A stretch of DNA of 64,000 bases, taken from the NCBI GenBank assembly GCA_019426215.1, contig CM033405.1, positions 30,906,199 to 30,970,198 on the forward strand, in the 5' to 3' direction. A program made the position numbers and the translations under genes. This DNA comes from Buddleja alternifolia (lineage: Eukaryota > Streptophyta > Magnoliopsida > Lamiales > Scrophulariaceae). Each line of letters starts with the position of its first letter. The stretch's first letter is position 1. The notes beneath the pieces are model-generated. The model did no database searches. It was not told the DNA's origin and was given only the letters and a program-made list of their open reading frames with translations. Positions 20,700 to 33,454 of the stretch are shown here, one piece after another.

Positions 20700-23573
20700 G
20701 TTGCGTTTGGATCATAGTATAGTCCATCCATTATCATAATATTTTTTAAACTAGAGCACAAAATTAGGTTTAAAATATAAAAATTAGAATAACCAATTAG
20801 CATAAAATCTACAAATAAATTATTTATATGGGAAATGTCTAAATTAAGTTGTTAACTTATTTATTTAAATGAATCTTAGACCCTTTTGAATGAGAACAAG
20901 TTAAGAAAAAGAGCTGATAATGCCAGATAGAAAATCCTCTTACCAGAGCAAAATCAATCAATTGTCTTTTGTGCCCCTACAATCAATGCTCATTGAGAAA
21001 TTGACTAGTCAGTAATCAATTCCAAATTACCGATTCACAAGAATGCCGTACAAATCTCCACTGCCACTGGAACTATAGCCTGTATTCTATAGGGTGAGAC
21101 TCATGAGACCGGGAGTTGGGCCATTGTGTGCGGTTAAAATGCAATGGGAGTCCAACTCTCGATCTCACTAAGTATCACCCGTATTCTATAGTCATGCGTG
21201 GGCCAATGGAAAATCCAGTTACAAGTATCATTTTTATTATTTTTTTTATTAATTTTCTATCAAACATTATACCTATAATTATGTTGATTCATTTTCTTTA
21301 CCTGATAAAAAAAAAAAACCTCCATATGAACTGTGTGGACGCAAGAAAAATGCATGAAATAAATGAAGCAAATTGTTCACTTAATATGTAAAATTTGTGT
21401 TTTGTTTCATTTGGATAGATTAAATAATTGGAGCAAATTGTTTGAAAGATTGAGCTTAATTAAGCTATTTATTAACATGCATATAGTGTGACGTTGACCT
21501 GGATATGTATAAGAGTACAAATAAATTAAACTATTCGATACTCAACTGAAAATAGATTGTCAAAAGCTCGTTTATTAATATATTAAACCAAGCTAAAACA
21601 ATTTTTTGTACTCGTTAAGTTTTGAAACTCAGCTCGATTTTAAAAAAAAAAATGATGATATTCAAGCAAACTTTCCCTTCATCTCAAAACCCCTTCACTA
21701 TCTCACCACCTTTTCCTTAACCTAATACCTCGCGCACCTCCAGAAATTTTATATTGCTCCATGCTCATCTAACACCACAAAAGTCATTGAGAGGGCATGA
21801 TTTTCACATGGGCGGTGGGTAAGAAATCCACCCCTCTCAATGAATTTTGATGTTGGATGCACCAAAAGCATTGATCTAGGTGCACTATATATAGTTTTAT
21901 CCTCCCACCTCTCCATTTTGTCCCGGGCTTCCTACTCACCCACATTGACATATAAGCCCATTTGTTAAGAAGCAATGTTATATTTAACCGTTTATATGCC
22001 ACACTTTTTTTCAGTTATCCTAGTTTTGGCAAGAATTTATTACAATTTAATTGATTTTGAAATTTAATATATCAATATTTTCTAAATCAAGATTTTAAAA
22101 TGTAATATACCAAAGTTTTTTAAATCAAGCGGGGGTGAAAAACCATTGGTATGAAAATGGACATTGCTGGGTTTGAGTCATAGTATAGTCCAACCTTTAT
22201 CATAATACTTTTTAAGTTAAAGCACAAAACACAAAACTAGGTGATAAATATGGATCCTTAAACTATAAAAATTAGAATAACCAATAAGCATAAAATCTAC
22301 AAATAAAATATTTATATGGGAAATGTCTAAATTAAGTTGTTAACTAATTTATTTAAATAAATCTTAGACCCTTTTGAATGAGAACAAGTTAAGAAAAAGG
22401 GCTGATAATGCCAGATAGAAAATCCTCTTACCAGAGCAAAATCAATCAATTGTCCTTCGTGCCCCTACAATCAATGCTCATTGAGAAATTGACTAGTCAG
22501 TAATCAATTCCAAATTACCGATTCACCAGAATGCCGTACAAATCTCCACTGCCACTGGAACTATAGCCTGTATTTTATAGTCGTGCGCGGGTCAATGGAA
22601 AATCAGTTACAACGTACAGGTATCATTTTTATTATTATTCTTATTAATTTTCTATTAAACATTGTCCTATAATTATGTTGATTCATTTTCTTTACCTGTT
22701 TTGCATTCTTTTAAGTTACACTCTATATACTAAAATTTTTTTAAAAAAAAAAAAAAAAAAAAACCTCCACGTGAACTGTGTGGACACAAGAAAATGCATT
22801 AAATAAATGAAGCAAATTGTCTCGCTTAATATGTAAAATTTGATTTTGCTTCATTTGGATAGATTAAATAATTGGAGCAAATTGTTTGAAAGATTGAACT
22901 TAATTAAGCTATTTATTAATATGCATGTAGTATGACGCAAACCTGGATACGTATAAGAGTGCAGATAAATTAAACTATTCGATACTCAACTAGAAATAAA
23001 TCGTTAAAAGCTCCTTTATTAATATATCAAACCAAACTTAAATAACTTTTTGTGCTCGATAAGTTTTGAGACTCAGCTCGATTTGTAAATAAAAAATGAT
23101 GAAATATGTGCAAAACAATTTAAGCAAACTTTCCCTTCATCTCAAAACCCCTACACTATCTCACCACCTTTTCTTTAGCCAAGAGCCTCGCACCTCCATA
23201 AATTTTATAATGCTCCATGTGCGTCTAACACCACAAAAGTCATTGAGAGGGCATGATTTTCACGTGGGTGGTGGATAAGAAATCCGCCCCTCCCAATGAA
23301 TTTTGATGTTAGAAGCACCGAGAGCATTGATCTCGGTGCACTATATTATTATTCTCTCACCTCCCCGTCTTGTCCCGGGTCTCCTACTCAGCCATACTGA
23401 CATATAAGTCCATTTGTTAAGAAACAATGTTATATTTCACCGTTTATATATCACACTTTTTTTTAGTTATCCTGGTTTTGGAAAGAATTTATTACAATTA
23501 ATTGATTTTGAAATTTAATATATCAATATTTTCTAAATCGGGGGTGGAAAACCATTGGAATTAAAATGGACAT
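20700..23573. repeat. Tandem duplication, unit about 1.49 kb
   Basis: Copy 1 (about 20700-22165) and copy 2 (about 22170-23573) align along their length at an offset of about 1488 bases, for example GAGAACAAGTTAAGAAAAAG at 20892 and 22380. Differences include many substitutions, a 90-bp MITE only in copy 1 (21091-21180), a poly-A tract only in copy 2 (about 22741-22763) and a short deletion in copy 2 near 23540. Neither copy has a convincing exon or transposon ends. The gypsy element sits just left of copy 1. Confidence 0.85.
21091..21180. mobile_element. 90-bp MITE, 9-bp TSD GTATTCTAT
   Basis: Inverted ends GGGTGAGACT / AGTATCACCC, extended imperfectly to about 28 bp. An exact 9-bp duplication lies at 21082-21090 and 21181-21189. 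The duplicated copy at about 22570 keeps the empty site with a single target sequence, so the insertion followed the 1.49-kb duplication, barring clean loss from copy 2. Confidence 0.88.
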
Positions 23574-24035
23574 TTTTCTTTATTAAGAATGCCTTTAACT
23601 ATGCAAGAAAGTCTAATTTAGACTTAGTTTGACCGAATTCCAGTGTAATTTATAAAATGAGCATGCAATTATATAATTATCATAATTCACTCACCAAACT
23701 ACTTACACTTGAGTTCTATCAAACCAATTTGGACTACAATTTTCCTATTCTTAGTTTCAATCTATCTCCTGGCATTATAGTATGATTCATATCGAAAAAT
23801 GTTTGTATGGATCTGGTGTACATACACCAAATAGTTCGGATCAATCCACATTACCTCCTCATGGTAATAGATGAAGATATGGTTTGATTTGAACTGTTTG
23901 ACATTGAACACCCATTTGATACATGATTACATCATGAGTTGAATAAAATTCATTTTACTGTTATTATTTTTTTGAGCAATAATATTCGTTTTAAAATTGA
24001 TCATTCTCTTTAAAGCATGACTTCCCTCTCCTAAA
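23574..24035. other. Intergenic, nothing recognised
   Basis: AT-rich spacer between the tandem duplication and the AAA-ATPase promoter. No gene or repeat was recognised. Confidence 0.6.
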
Positions 24036-24044
24036 ATTATTTTT

Positions 24045-24307
24045 GGAAAATTACACAAACCTCCCCTCGTGTAATGTGTAATTACACAATCACTCCCTCC
24101 TGTTTTTAAATTACATAAAAAAAACCCTCATATAAGGCACTTCTGACAATTACCCCACCTGTAATTAAACTTTTTTTACAATTTAAGCCCTAAAAACTTT
24201 ACATTAAACCTTCGTAGGGGGTGTTGGTGATTTAAAGAACATGAGAGTTTTTTTTTTTTTTTTTTGGTAATTACACATTATAAAAAGGGTGTGTCAATAA
24301 TTATCCC
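24045..24307. mobile_element. Inverted-repeat element upstream of the AAA-ATPase gene
   Basis: Left end GGAAAATTACACAAACCTCCCC. The right end has related inverted text (GGTAATTACACATTAT ... AATTATCCC). Flanks ATTATTTTT and AATAATTTT agree at 7 of 9. It belongs to the GGGAAAATTAC group with 9-bp TSDs and is eroded. It ends about 105 bp before the TATA box, so it lies in the promoter region. Confidence 0.5.
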
Positions 24308-24413
24308 AATAATTTTGGTGTACTCAAACCCAAGTCCAAAATCATAATAATAAGATTACAATTTTTCCCCATATTTTCCATTCAAGATTTTCATAATCCA
24401 TCATTCTTTTCCC

Positions 24414-24421
24414 TCTATAAA
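24414..24421 (+). promoter_or_regulatory. Putative TATA box of the AAA-ATPase gene
   Basis: TCTATAAAT lies about 125 bp before ATG 24541, followed by a C/T-rich leader typical of a plant 5' UTR. Confidence 0.6.
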
Positions 24422-24540
24422 TCCCTCACAACTCACCTCCCCTTATTCTCATCCTTCTCCACCATCTCTCCCAATACACATTTCTTCACCATTTTTTCCT
24501 CTTCTTCCTGAAACCACTCCTTCACTCTTCTTCAAACAAG

Positions 24541-26049
24541 ATGAAGGAGATTTGGACAACAATGGCCTCAATGATGGGCGTCTGGGCCTTCTGCCAAAGC
24601 CTCCTCCACACCGTCTTTCCTCCAGAACTCCGCTTCGCCTCGCTCAAATTCTTCCACCGCCTCTTCGGCTACTTCTCCACCTACTGCTACTACGACATCA
24701 CAGAAATAGACGGTGTCAACACCAACGAACTCTACAACGCTGTCCAAATCTACCTAAGCTCCTCCGCCTCCATCTCCGGCACACGCCTCAGCCTCACCCG
24801 CGGCCTCAACTCCTCATCCATCACCTACGGCCTCTCCAACAACGACCGCTTGATCGATTCCTATAAAGGCATCACCGTCGAGTGGGAACACATCGTCACC
24901 CAAAGGCAGGGCCAAAACTTCTCGTGGCGGCCAATGCCCGAGGAGAAACGAGGTTTCACTCTCCGAGTCAGGAAAAAGAACAAACACCTGGTGCTCGATT
25001 CTTATCTCGATTTCGTCATGGAAAAAGCTAATGAATTACGAAGGAGAAGTCAGGATAGATTGCTGTATACTAATTCTAAGGGAGGCTCTCTCGATTCCAG
25101 AGGTCATCCATGGGAGTCTGTACCATTCAAGCATCCAAGTACTTTCGATACATTGGCAATTGATCCTTCCAAAAAAGCTGAAATTATGGCTGATCTATTG
25201 GATTTTGCTAATGGTGAAAGTTTTTATCAGAAAACAGGTAGGGCTTGGAAAAGAGGATATTTATTGTACGGTCCTCCAGGTACTGGCAAATCAAGCATGA
25301 TTGCAGCCATGGCTAATTACCTAGGGTATGACATTTACGATCTCGAATTGACTGAAGTTAACACTAATTCTGAACTAAGGAAATTGTTGATGAAAACTAG
25401 TTCGAAATCGATTATCGTTATCGAAGACATTGATTGTTCAATCAATTTAACAAATCGGAATAAGAACAACAACGGCGGCGGCGATTCAAGGAAGAACACT
25501 TACGATTTAGCCGCCGCTCCCGGCGACGACGGCGGCGGAAACTCGATCACGCTCTCCGGATTGCTGAACTTCACCGACGGATTGTGGTCGTGCTGCGGTA
25601 GCGAGAGGATCTTCGTCTTCACGACGAACCACATCGAGAAGCTCGATCCGGCGTTGTTGAGGTGCGGAAGGATGGATATGCATATACACATGAGTTACTG
25701 TTCGTTCGCGGCGCTGAAGATTCTGCTGAAGAATTATCTAGGTTACGAGGAGATTGAATCGGAGGAGGAGGTGGCGGCGGCGATCGGTGCTGCGGAGATG
25801 ACGCCGGCGGATGTCAGTGAGATCTTGATCAAGAATCGGAGAGATAAGAGGAATGCGGTGGCGGAATTGACGGCGGCGCTGAAAGTTAGGGCGGAGAGGA
25901 ATAGAATGAAATCAATGGAGAGGAATGGAAATGATGAGGCTGAAGATGACGAAGAGCATGAGAAGAGGGCTTTGGAATTTTCGGAATCTGATCATTTGGA
26001 GGGAAATTGTGAGGGTTTTGATGGGAATGAGGGTGAGAAATTACATTAG
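24541..26049 (+). CDS. AAA-ATPase, BCS1-like subfamily (At5g57480-like)
   Basis: Intronless gene for 502 residues; ATG 24541 follows a C/T-rich leader. Residues about 7-25 are a hydrophobic anchor. The next 100 or so residues match the plant AAA-ATPase N-terminal domain (AAA_assoc, e.g. YDITEIDG, LYNAVQIYLSS). The ATPase core has Walker A GPPGTGKSS (from residue 244), Walker B IIVIEDID (from 291) and a sensor/arginine region FTTNHIEKLDPALLRCGRMD (about 360-380). The C-terminal tail is acidic. This is the set seen in Arabidopsis intronless AAA-ATPases of the BCS1 clade, membrane-anchored proteins of mitochondrial or ER membranes that use ATP to remodel proteins. The precise client is unknown. 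A Gly/Asp-rich loop (about 310-330) sits between Walker B and the sensor. The gene looks intact. Confidence 0.93.
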   Translation: MKEIWTTMASMMGVWAFCQSLLHTVFPPELRFASLKFFHRLFGYFSTYCYYDITEIDGVNTNELYNAVQIYLSSSASISGTRLSLTRGLNSSSITYGLSNNDRLIDSYKGITVEWEHIVTQRQGQNFSWRPMPEEKRGFTLRVRKKNKHLVLDSYLDFVMEKANELRRRSQDRLLYTNSKGGSLDSRGHPWESVPFKHPSTFDTLAIDPSKKAEIMADLLDFANGESFYQKTGRAWKRGYLLYGPPGTGKSSMIAAMANYLGYDIYDLELTEVNTNSELRKLLMKTSSKSIIVIEDIDCSINLTNRNKNNNGGGDSRKNTYDLAAAPGDDGGGNSITLSGLLNFTDGLWSCCGSERIFVFTTNHIEKLDPALLRCGRMDMHIHMSYCSFAALKILLKNYLGYEEIESEEEVAAAIGAAEMTPADVSEILIKNRRDKRNAVAELTAALKVRAERNRMKSMERNGNDEAEDDEEHEKRALEFSESDHLEGNCEGFDGNEGEKLH

Positions 26050-26069
26050 TTTTATGGTAGTCGAGCTCT

Positions 26070-26205
26070 CGGGACCTCTCAAGTATGATCAGAAGAAAAT
26101 TGAGGGGTTTTTTGGTGGGATTGGAGAATTCGGGAACTCTCAAGTATGATCGGTATGTTCGGAGGGAAATTTAGGGGTTTTTTTGGTGGGATTTGGGAAT
26201 TTGGC
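26070..26205. repeat. Imperfect tandem repeat in the AAA-ATPase 3' flank
   Basis: The phrase CTCTCAAGTATGATC followed by a GAGGGG(T)n GGTGGGATT phrase occurs twice, from about 26077 and 26137, unit about 65-75 bp. It probably lies within the 3' UTR. Confidence 0.7.
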
Positions 26206-28840
26206 CCTCTGAAAAATTATGATTTTGTAGAACCATTGATTGAAGTGTTATTTATTTATTTTTATGTTTGATGATTAATCGTGCGGGTTTTAGTACCAAC
26301 TCTAGAGTACAAATTTTTTTTTGTCTAATTAGGTGTTTTTTGTTAATTTTTTTTAGATTTTCAATTTTTGGTCGTATAAGAATGGAAAGATCTCGTTTTT
26401 CATTTATTCGTTTTGTGAGATTTTGATATTTTAGTTTTGATTTAGGAAATTGATTTTCGTAGTATATTAGATTTTCTTCTTTTTTTCACGCAAATAGTTT
26501 CTCATGGCAAAATATGTTTGCCGTTAAGTTTCACGAGATGAACACCCATTGATAGTTCAAATAATTTTTTTTTCTTTGGAAAAAACTAAGGGTTCATTGG
26601 ATAAAAAGACCATATGTGCCACAAAAGTAGTAATTTGGGATCAAAATTAAACGTGTCTCAACTCTCAAATGTTTATATGTTTTGCTTATTAGACCAAAAA
26701 TACAATTTTATTTATCTAACCTTTCATTATGACCAGTTTGTTTGTTGATATGTTAGTGTTGGTTTCACGGGGTCCTTGTACAGTCCTGATGTATTTTTCT
26801 AAAGAAGTTATTAATTGTATGATTATAAATATATTATTAAGAATTGATTCAATACCAACATTAATAACTCATTAATATAAAACATAAGGAAATACATGAA
26901 TATCATGTGATTTGAATCCAAGATCTCATGCAATGTTTTTAAGATTTAAAACATGTAGAGTATATATTAAGACTTTAGAGATTTTTTTTATCTCATATTT
27001 CGATTCACGTACGCGTATTAATTATATAAAATATTAAAAAAATAATTTGAGTTATATACATTTGGCTTGCAAAATGCTAGGAAATACAAGATGATACATC
27101 CCTTTTTTTTATATGTATAACGGTGACAGCGTAGAGGTAAGGAATAAAAACTAACCCCTCTCATTTATTAGTGAGACCAAATGTCATTCAACCAAATGAT
27201 TATTCCAAATGATACACAATTTTGAAATAGAAGATCCATAATGAACCCCGTTTCAGATTTTCCATTTTAGTATGTGAAATCATATTGTATTTCATGTTAG
27301 ATATGCACAATAAGTGTATATAATTCATGTTAACTTTATGTTTTAAAAGTTCGATAAACAAATGTAGTGATATAAGCGAAGAGGAATACAATATGAACCA
27401 CTATTTAATATTAAATAGACTCAAACTAATCGAACCGGTGTATTTTGATAAGACGACATAATAATCTATCACACATTAAAACCTAGTATGATGAAGTGTT
27501 GTTTTATTTTATTTTTCTTATTTATCTATCTTATCTTTGACAAGTTATCTTCTTTATTTCTTTTTATCTTTTGTTTCCTTTAATCACGTTTGATTTTATT
27601 TTCTTTAGTCATGTTTAATTTTATTTTCTTCCATCTTTTTTGCTTTTTCTATTTATTTTATCAAAATTTGCAATTGTTAATTAAAAGTTGTGGCTGAAAG
27701 TAATAATTCTTGAAGTAAACATACATTATTAGTGATGATGTTTTAAATGCCTCCTTCACATTTTGCTTCGATTCTTCGTTCACTTGTTATAAATTATAAT
27801 GTGTTTGTCAAAAAAGTAAATCAGATATGTTTTTTTATAAGTTAAAGTAAATCAGCTATGATTCTTTTTTATTTTTTATCTTAAAATATTAAATAAACTA
27901 AAACATGCCAATTATAGTATCACAAAATGTGAAAATAAATATATTTACGCATGTCAAATCAATATATTAAATCAATCAATAAACACGTCGTTTCAAATAA
28001 CTACTCTTGCTAACTCAATGAATTATGTTGGCACTTTTTGTTATAAATTCCGTCTACTGTAGGTACTAAAAGTTTTTTTGATTTTCGAGAATTTATTTGA
28101 AAGAACAACAAAAATTGATATGGAGGGAGCAATTTTTACTTTTTCCTTTTGTAACTGAAATAGTTGTATATGTATATGTAGATCATTTATATCATGAATA
28201 ATCAAATATCAACAGTGAATCATTAACAGCCACCATAAATAATTAACAAGAGTCACATATTTCAGATGAAAAATTGTCAATTAATTAACCTTCTATTTTT
28301 TTTAGTAAAAAATGTCAAATATATTATTATTGTATAGGATCAATCAACAACTTATAAATTAATAATGAATACTTGAAAAAAAAAAAAAACAACTAGTCAG
28401 TGTAACTAAAAATCATTTTGGATGAGACTCGAAACAAAGAGATCCAATTTAAGGAATAACGAAAATATATAGGTGTTTTTGCAAATATTTTGAACACTAC
28501 ATTATTAATTACTATCTATCACATTGAGGTTGGGAAATAGTTTTTAGGACACAACACCTAGGAACTTATGTAATGTAACTTTACATTTATCTTTCGATTT
28601 GTGAAAAGCCATAAGAATCGAAAAGGAAAATGTCCAAACACAAAAGAGCTAATATTGTTGGCAATTTTAGCAAATATTTGTTGGAATGAATCAAGAAATC
28701 AAAGCATAATTTAAGAAATAAATAAAGAATAATGTGATTCATTCAAATCAAATTATATTCACAGACGAGAATGAGTTTATCCAAAAAAAAAAAAAGTACA
28801 AAGATTGACAAAAATTTATTAACCGTAGTTTCAAAAATAA
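26206..28840. other. Intergenic, AT-rich, nothing recognised
   Basis: 2.6 kb of AT-rich DNA without exons, RNA genes or complete transposon ends that I could find. Confidence 0.55.
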
Positions 28841-28851
28841 TCTCATTTTTT

Positions 28852-29104
28852 AGAGAAAATTACATACAGACCCCCCACTTATTGTGTAATTACCAAAATC
28901 CTCCTCACTTATTGAAATTATCAATACCGCCTCATGTTAAGAATTTATTATAAATACACCTACTATGTGTTTAATAATTCTTACAATTTTAACCATAAGA
29001 ACCTTACAAATAAATCCATTAAGAGTTTTTTTTGATAATTTTCAATAAGTAATTGGAAGTTTGGTAATCACACAATATGTGAGCGGGTCTGTATGTAATT
29101 TTTC
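28852..29104. mobile_element. Inverted-repeat element, 9-bp TSD (8/9)
   Basis: Ends are GAGAAAATTACATACAGACCCCC and the inverse of GAAAAATTACATACAGACCCGC. Flanks TCATTTTTT and TCATGTTTT agree at 8 of 9. The 253-bp non-coding element closely resembles the one at 57314-57617. Confidence 0.7.
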
Positions 29105-29113
29105 TCATGTTTT

Positions 29114-30573
29114 GTTGTATAATACTTTGGGTGTGTCTGGGGTGGGGGCGAAGAGACAGGACACAAAAATGGACTTGAAAAGCAAAGAGGAAACAACTGA
29201 AAAATATGAAGATTTTGTGCTGGATAAAGGAAGATTTTTAGGAGCTTTGTTATGATGAGAAAAGTTGAACCCTTTTAGTTTTTGTCTTGATTTTCTTGCT
29301 GCATTCTAGATTAGTTCTTAGGTGACACCCCGACAATGACATCTTTGTTCAGATTCAATTTAGTCGAACTCAACTATTCACCGAACCAAAAAATTTCATA
29401 AATTGACCACACTCGTATTGTTGAGTGTTTAATTGATCAAAAGTTTTAGTCTAAATTTCATTTGAGCGGCTTAAATTGTTAACATGTCAAACAAATCAAG
29501 GTTGTGTTTTATGGACCTACTTGGAGCTTATAACTTCAAATTAAATTCATAATATTACATTTATCGCACTTGGAAAATTATATGTTGTAATGAATTTCAA
29601 ATTTTTTGAACTCACATTTTGAACTATTCAGTGAGTTGTTCTAATCTACTTCAATTTCACATAACATGATGACTCTTAAACAATTCCCTCCAATTCAAAT
29701 CATTCCATCAAACCATTTATTAAGCAGCCATGAAGGAGACATTATCATGACATTAATCAATTCAATCTGTAAAGCTTCAACTTAGCGGCTAAATTTATGG
29801 CAAATAGATCAATATTCAACTCAATATTTTGTTTAAGTTCGATTCATTTAAGATAACATACTAAATTTGAACAATTTTTTTGTAATTGTTGTGTGTTCGG
29901 CCCCATTAGTAAACAAAGATGAGAAAAAGTCAAGCAATTCGAGTTCGACTCATGTTCGAATGATTAAAGTTATTTGGAACGTTGTTGCCTTAACAATCAA
30001 ATTAAATTCAAACATAAGTTTTAAAACTCGATAATAATCAAATTAGTTTGAACATTACCTTATTTGAATTAATTTAAAACGTTTATAACCCTAATTAAAT
30101 TGGATTTAAACTATAATATTTCCCGTAACTTCTCTGTATTTGTGGTTTTGCACACTATTTGATTTTCATGGCCATATAGGAGAATTTTTTACGATATCTT
30201 CAGTTTTATTAATTTTTTTGATGTCATTCTTTTTAGTAAGTTGAAATCAAATGTTACGAATCGATTTTGAACTTCTTCATTTGGTACTTTAACGCTCAAC
30301 CTCTTTTGATACTGTACAAAACAAATTAAAGACACACAAACATCAACCCTCAAAATAGTAGACATTAGATAAAGCTCTTGTCAATCAACATCCGTTTTTT
30401 TTTTTTTCAATCCAATTATAATTTTAACATCTTTTCCTTGATTTTGGGTTGCTTCCATTGTATTCTAACAAGATTATGATAATTGAAAATTTTCATTTAG
30501 AACAAAAAAAATCGAAATCAAATAGGATATATAAGTACTTCTTTAACATAAAATCAAATTTAATATTCTAATC
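29114..30573. other. Intergenic, nothing recognised
   Basis: AT-rich. Around 29350-30080 there are phrases such as TTCGAGTTCGACTC, similar in style to the hAT-like elements but without clear ends. No gene was recognised. Confidence 0.5.
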
Positions 30574-30589
30574 ATATATGAAACATAAA

Positions 30590-30850
30590 TGTGCCGCCTG
30601 ACGACGGATCCTGGGCTGAGTCGCGCCGCGATGAAGACGTTGTTTTCCGAAGGGGGGTGAGTGTAACATCCCACATTGGATAAGAATGGAAAATGGAAAT
30701 AATTTGATAAAGAGAATCTTAGGATTCAAGTGGAACAATAAATATTCATTTTGGGTCGTGGTTCAAATGCTCAATTCAAGGTTACGTTCAGTGGTTTCGA
30801 TCGGAATTCTCTAGTCCAACGAGCTCGCGGGCCCGAGCCTGACAGTGTAT
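30590..30850. mobile_element. 261-bp insertion with 16-bp TSD, class unknown
   Basis: Bracketed by exact 16-bp direct repeats ATATATGAAACATAAA at 30574-30589 and 30851-30866. The insert is much richer in G+C at its ends than the surroundings and contains TAACATCCCACATTGGATAA near its middle. A long TSD suggests LINE-type machinery. There is no A-tail on either strand and A/B boxes are only vaguely matched (GGTTCAAATGC near 30763), so I do not call it a SINE. Confidence 0.6.
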
Positions 30851-30866
30851 ATATATGAAACATAAA

Positions 30867-31326
30867 ATATAAGTGAAAACACAGATTTGAAATAAAGAAT
30901 CAAATTGCCCCAATATTATTAAGGCAAGTGTCGACAATGATTTTACTTCGAAAAATGGTTAACATGACATGACATGCACGTAGAGACATTCTAACAAATC
31001 AACAACGTTTGTGCTGGCATGCATATACATTATATTCTTTTGTACTTTGTAGTTTTTAGTCAACAAACATGAAAGATTGCATCTAGTGGAGCGCGGCCGC
31101 ATCAAAATGTAGCACTATTGGTTTAACCAATATGCCATAGAGATCTCACATCGTTAAAAGTTTTCAATAACAATATCGCCTTTTGCTAATTTTGCGAAGC
31201 GTATAGTGTATTGAGTGCAATAAAATCGAGTTATTTATTATGATTATTAAAATATGATGCATTGGGTGATTTTCAGGGACAAATCTAAATGGGAGTCTTG
31301 GAGGCCAAAGTTGTTATGATTGATTA
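30867..31326. other. Intergenic, nothing recognised
   Basis: AT-rich spacer with no recognised gene or repeat. Confidence 0.55.
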
Positions 31327-31335
31327 TTAGAAATT

Positions 31336-31646
31336 GGGAGAATTGTAACATTAGTCCGATAGGATAGTTTATTGTATTTTTGGTCTCATTGCTTATAAAC
31401 TTGCAAAATTAATATCATAGAATGCATATTTTTGCATTTTTAGTCTTTACAGTTAAAAAATGAATAGAAACCGTTAGTTTGGTCACGTGTCTTGCAAGTG
31501 ATAGTCGCAATTTCGTCCAATTTTTAACGGCTGTGATCAAAATTACAATAAAATGTATCTTAAGGGATAATTCTGCAAGTTTGTAAATAATAGGACTAAA
31601 ATTGCAACAAGCTCTATCCCCAAGGGACTAATATTACAGTTTTTCC
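31336..31646. mobile_element. Inverted-repeat element, exact 9-bp TSD TTAGAAATT
   Basis: Starts GGGAGAATTGTAACATTAGTCC and ends with the inverse of GGAAAAACTGTAATATTAGTCC. TTAGAAATT is repeated exactly at 31327-31335 and 31647-31655. 311 bp, non-coding, same group as 3519 and 42954. Confidence 0.85.
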
Positions 31647-32631
31647 TTAGAAATTTTCAACAATTTGTAGATCTACAGAATTTTAACAAATTTTAATTTT
31701 GATGGATGAATAAAGATAATATTTCATCCATCCCAATAAGAATGCCTTTTTCGAACTTTTAAGGTAATAAGAAAATTCAAAATCTTACATCCTTTCTTTA
31801 CCAAAACGGCCCTTAATTACAAAAAAAAATAATAAATGAGTTTATTAAATTTACAAACCAATTTCTCTCTAAACTCTAGCCTTCTTTTTTCTTTTATTTT
31901 CCTCCGCCGGCGATGGCTTGGTGAAGCAATCATCCACCTCACCACTATTGCCACCACCATCGTCGGCGGATTTGGTTGAAGTACTCTTCTTCAAGTTGTA
32001 CATCACATCTTCAAATCCGACGAGACGGATATGGATTTAACGAGACAGAGACAGATCTGACGAAATAAAGATGGGTGATACATAAGTTTTTATATATCGT
32101 TTTAGATTTTTTGTTTAGTATTTATTTTCTCTCTCGTATGAGAGTTTACTTTCTCTGTCGAATGAGAGTTTCGTCTCTCCTTGAATAGGAGTTGCACAAG
32201 AATTTTCTTGTGTCCGTTTGTAAGTTCTGAAGATTTGTTAACTTCAAGAAACTTGGTGTTTCAGATGTTCTTACTACATCGTTTGAGTCGATATGAATTA
32301 TATTGTTCCAGACATTATAAACTTTCGATTGAATGATATATAAAATCGATTTTTTTAAAAAAAAAATTACAAACCAAACTATCCATTTAAATAATATATA
32401 TATATATATATATATATATCACTTATCTCCATGAATTATAGGAATTTGAAATTTAAAGACCTATCGATTTATTATTTACCTTTTTGAAATATTAGAAAAC
32501 TAGATTTGAAAAATCATTGGCATTAAAGTATTTGCATACTATTTAAATGAAATCGTAAACATGGTGCTGGTCAAATAATGCATCCTCTTCTCTTCTATCT
32601 GAAAACCCTAGCCTTTTTTTTTTCTTCCTCG

Positions 32632-33259
32632 TAGGGATGTCAATGAATCTGGATAAAGCGAGTACCTACCCTATTTGGGGTAGGTATGAGTCCAATTAAA
32701 TGGGATCGGGTCCGAGTATCAAAATTCAAGACCCGGACTCGTTATCCGCTCCGTACCCGGACTCGGACTCGGACTCGGACTCGTCCCGATTATTAATATA
32801 TTATTTTTTTATTTTATATATCTAATTATATTTTAATATTTATAAGTATTAATAAATTATAACCACAAAAAATGCTATTTCAAATAGCAACTTAGCTTAT
32901 CTAGTTGTTACTTCAAAAAAAAGTTTGATATGAGTATGAAAATGACTTTATTTTTTGAAATTTGTACTTGTTTTGATTGTATTTACATTTAAGTACCGGG
33001 TGACTTGTATTTTTAGATGTGTTTACATTAAATCATTGATTTGATACTATTTTATTTGTTTTGAATGCGTTTGTGAGAAAAAGATAAACGAAAAATATCC
33101 AAAAATAGAAATCGATCGGGTCTGTCGGGTACCTGCCGAGTCCGAGGCAGGGTCGGATAATGACAGGGTCCGGGGAGCGTCTGGGAATTAAAAATTCTTA
33201 GCGGGGCGACTCTCGAGTCCTGTGATATCTGGCTCATACCCGCTCCGTTGTCATCTCTA
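32632..33259. mobile_element. hAT-like foldback element
   Basis: Ends TAGGGATGTCAATG and the inverse of TAGAGATGACAACG. The interior is rich in CGGACTCGGACTC and GGGTCGGATAATG text over an AT-rich core. The 8-bp flanks CTTCCTCG and CTTCTCCA agree at 5 of 8, so the TSD is only suggestive. Confidence 0.5.
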
Positions 33260-33454
33260 CTTCTCCACCGACGATGATTTGGTGAAGCAGTCGCCTCCAT
33301 CGCCACTGTTACCCGCCATCATTGTTGACGGGTTGAGTTGGAGTATCCTCCTTTAAGTTGTATATCCCAGCTTCAAATTTGATGAGACGAAGATGAATCG
33401 CACGAGACGGAGATGGATCTGACGAGATGAAGACGGGTGATAGATTAATTTTTA

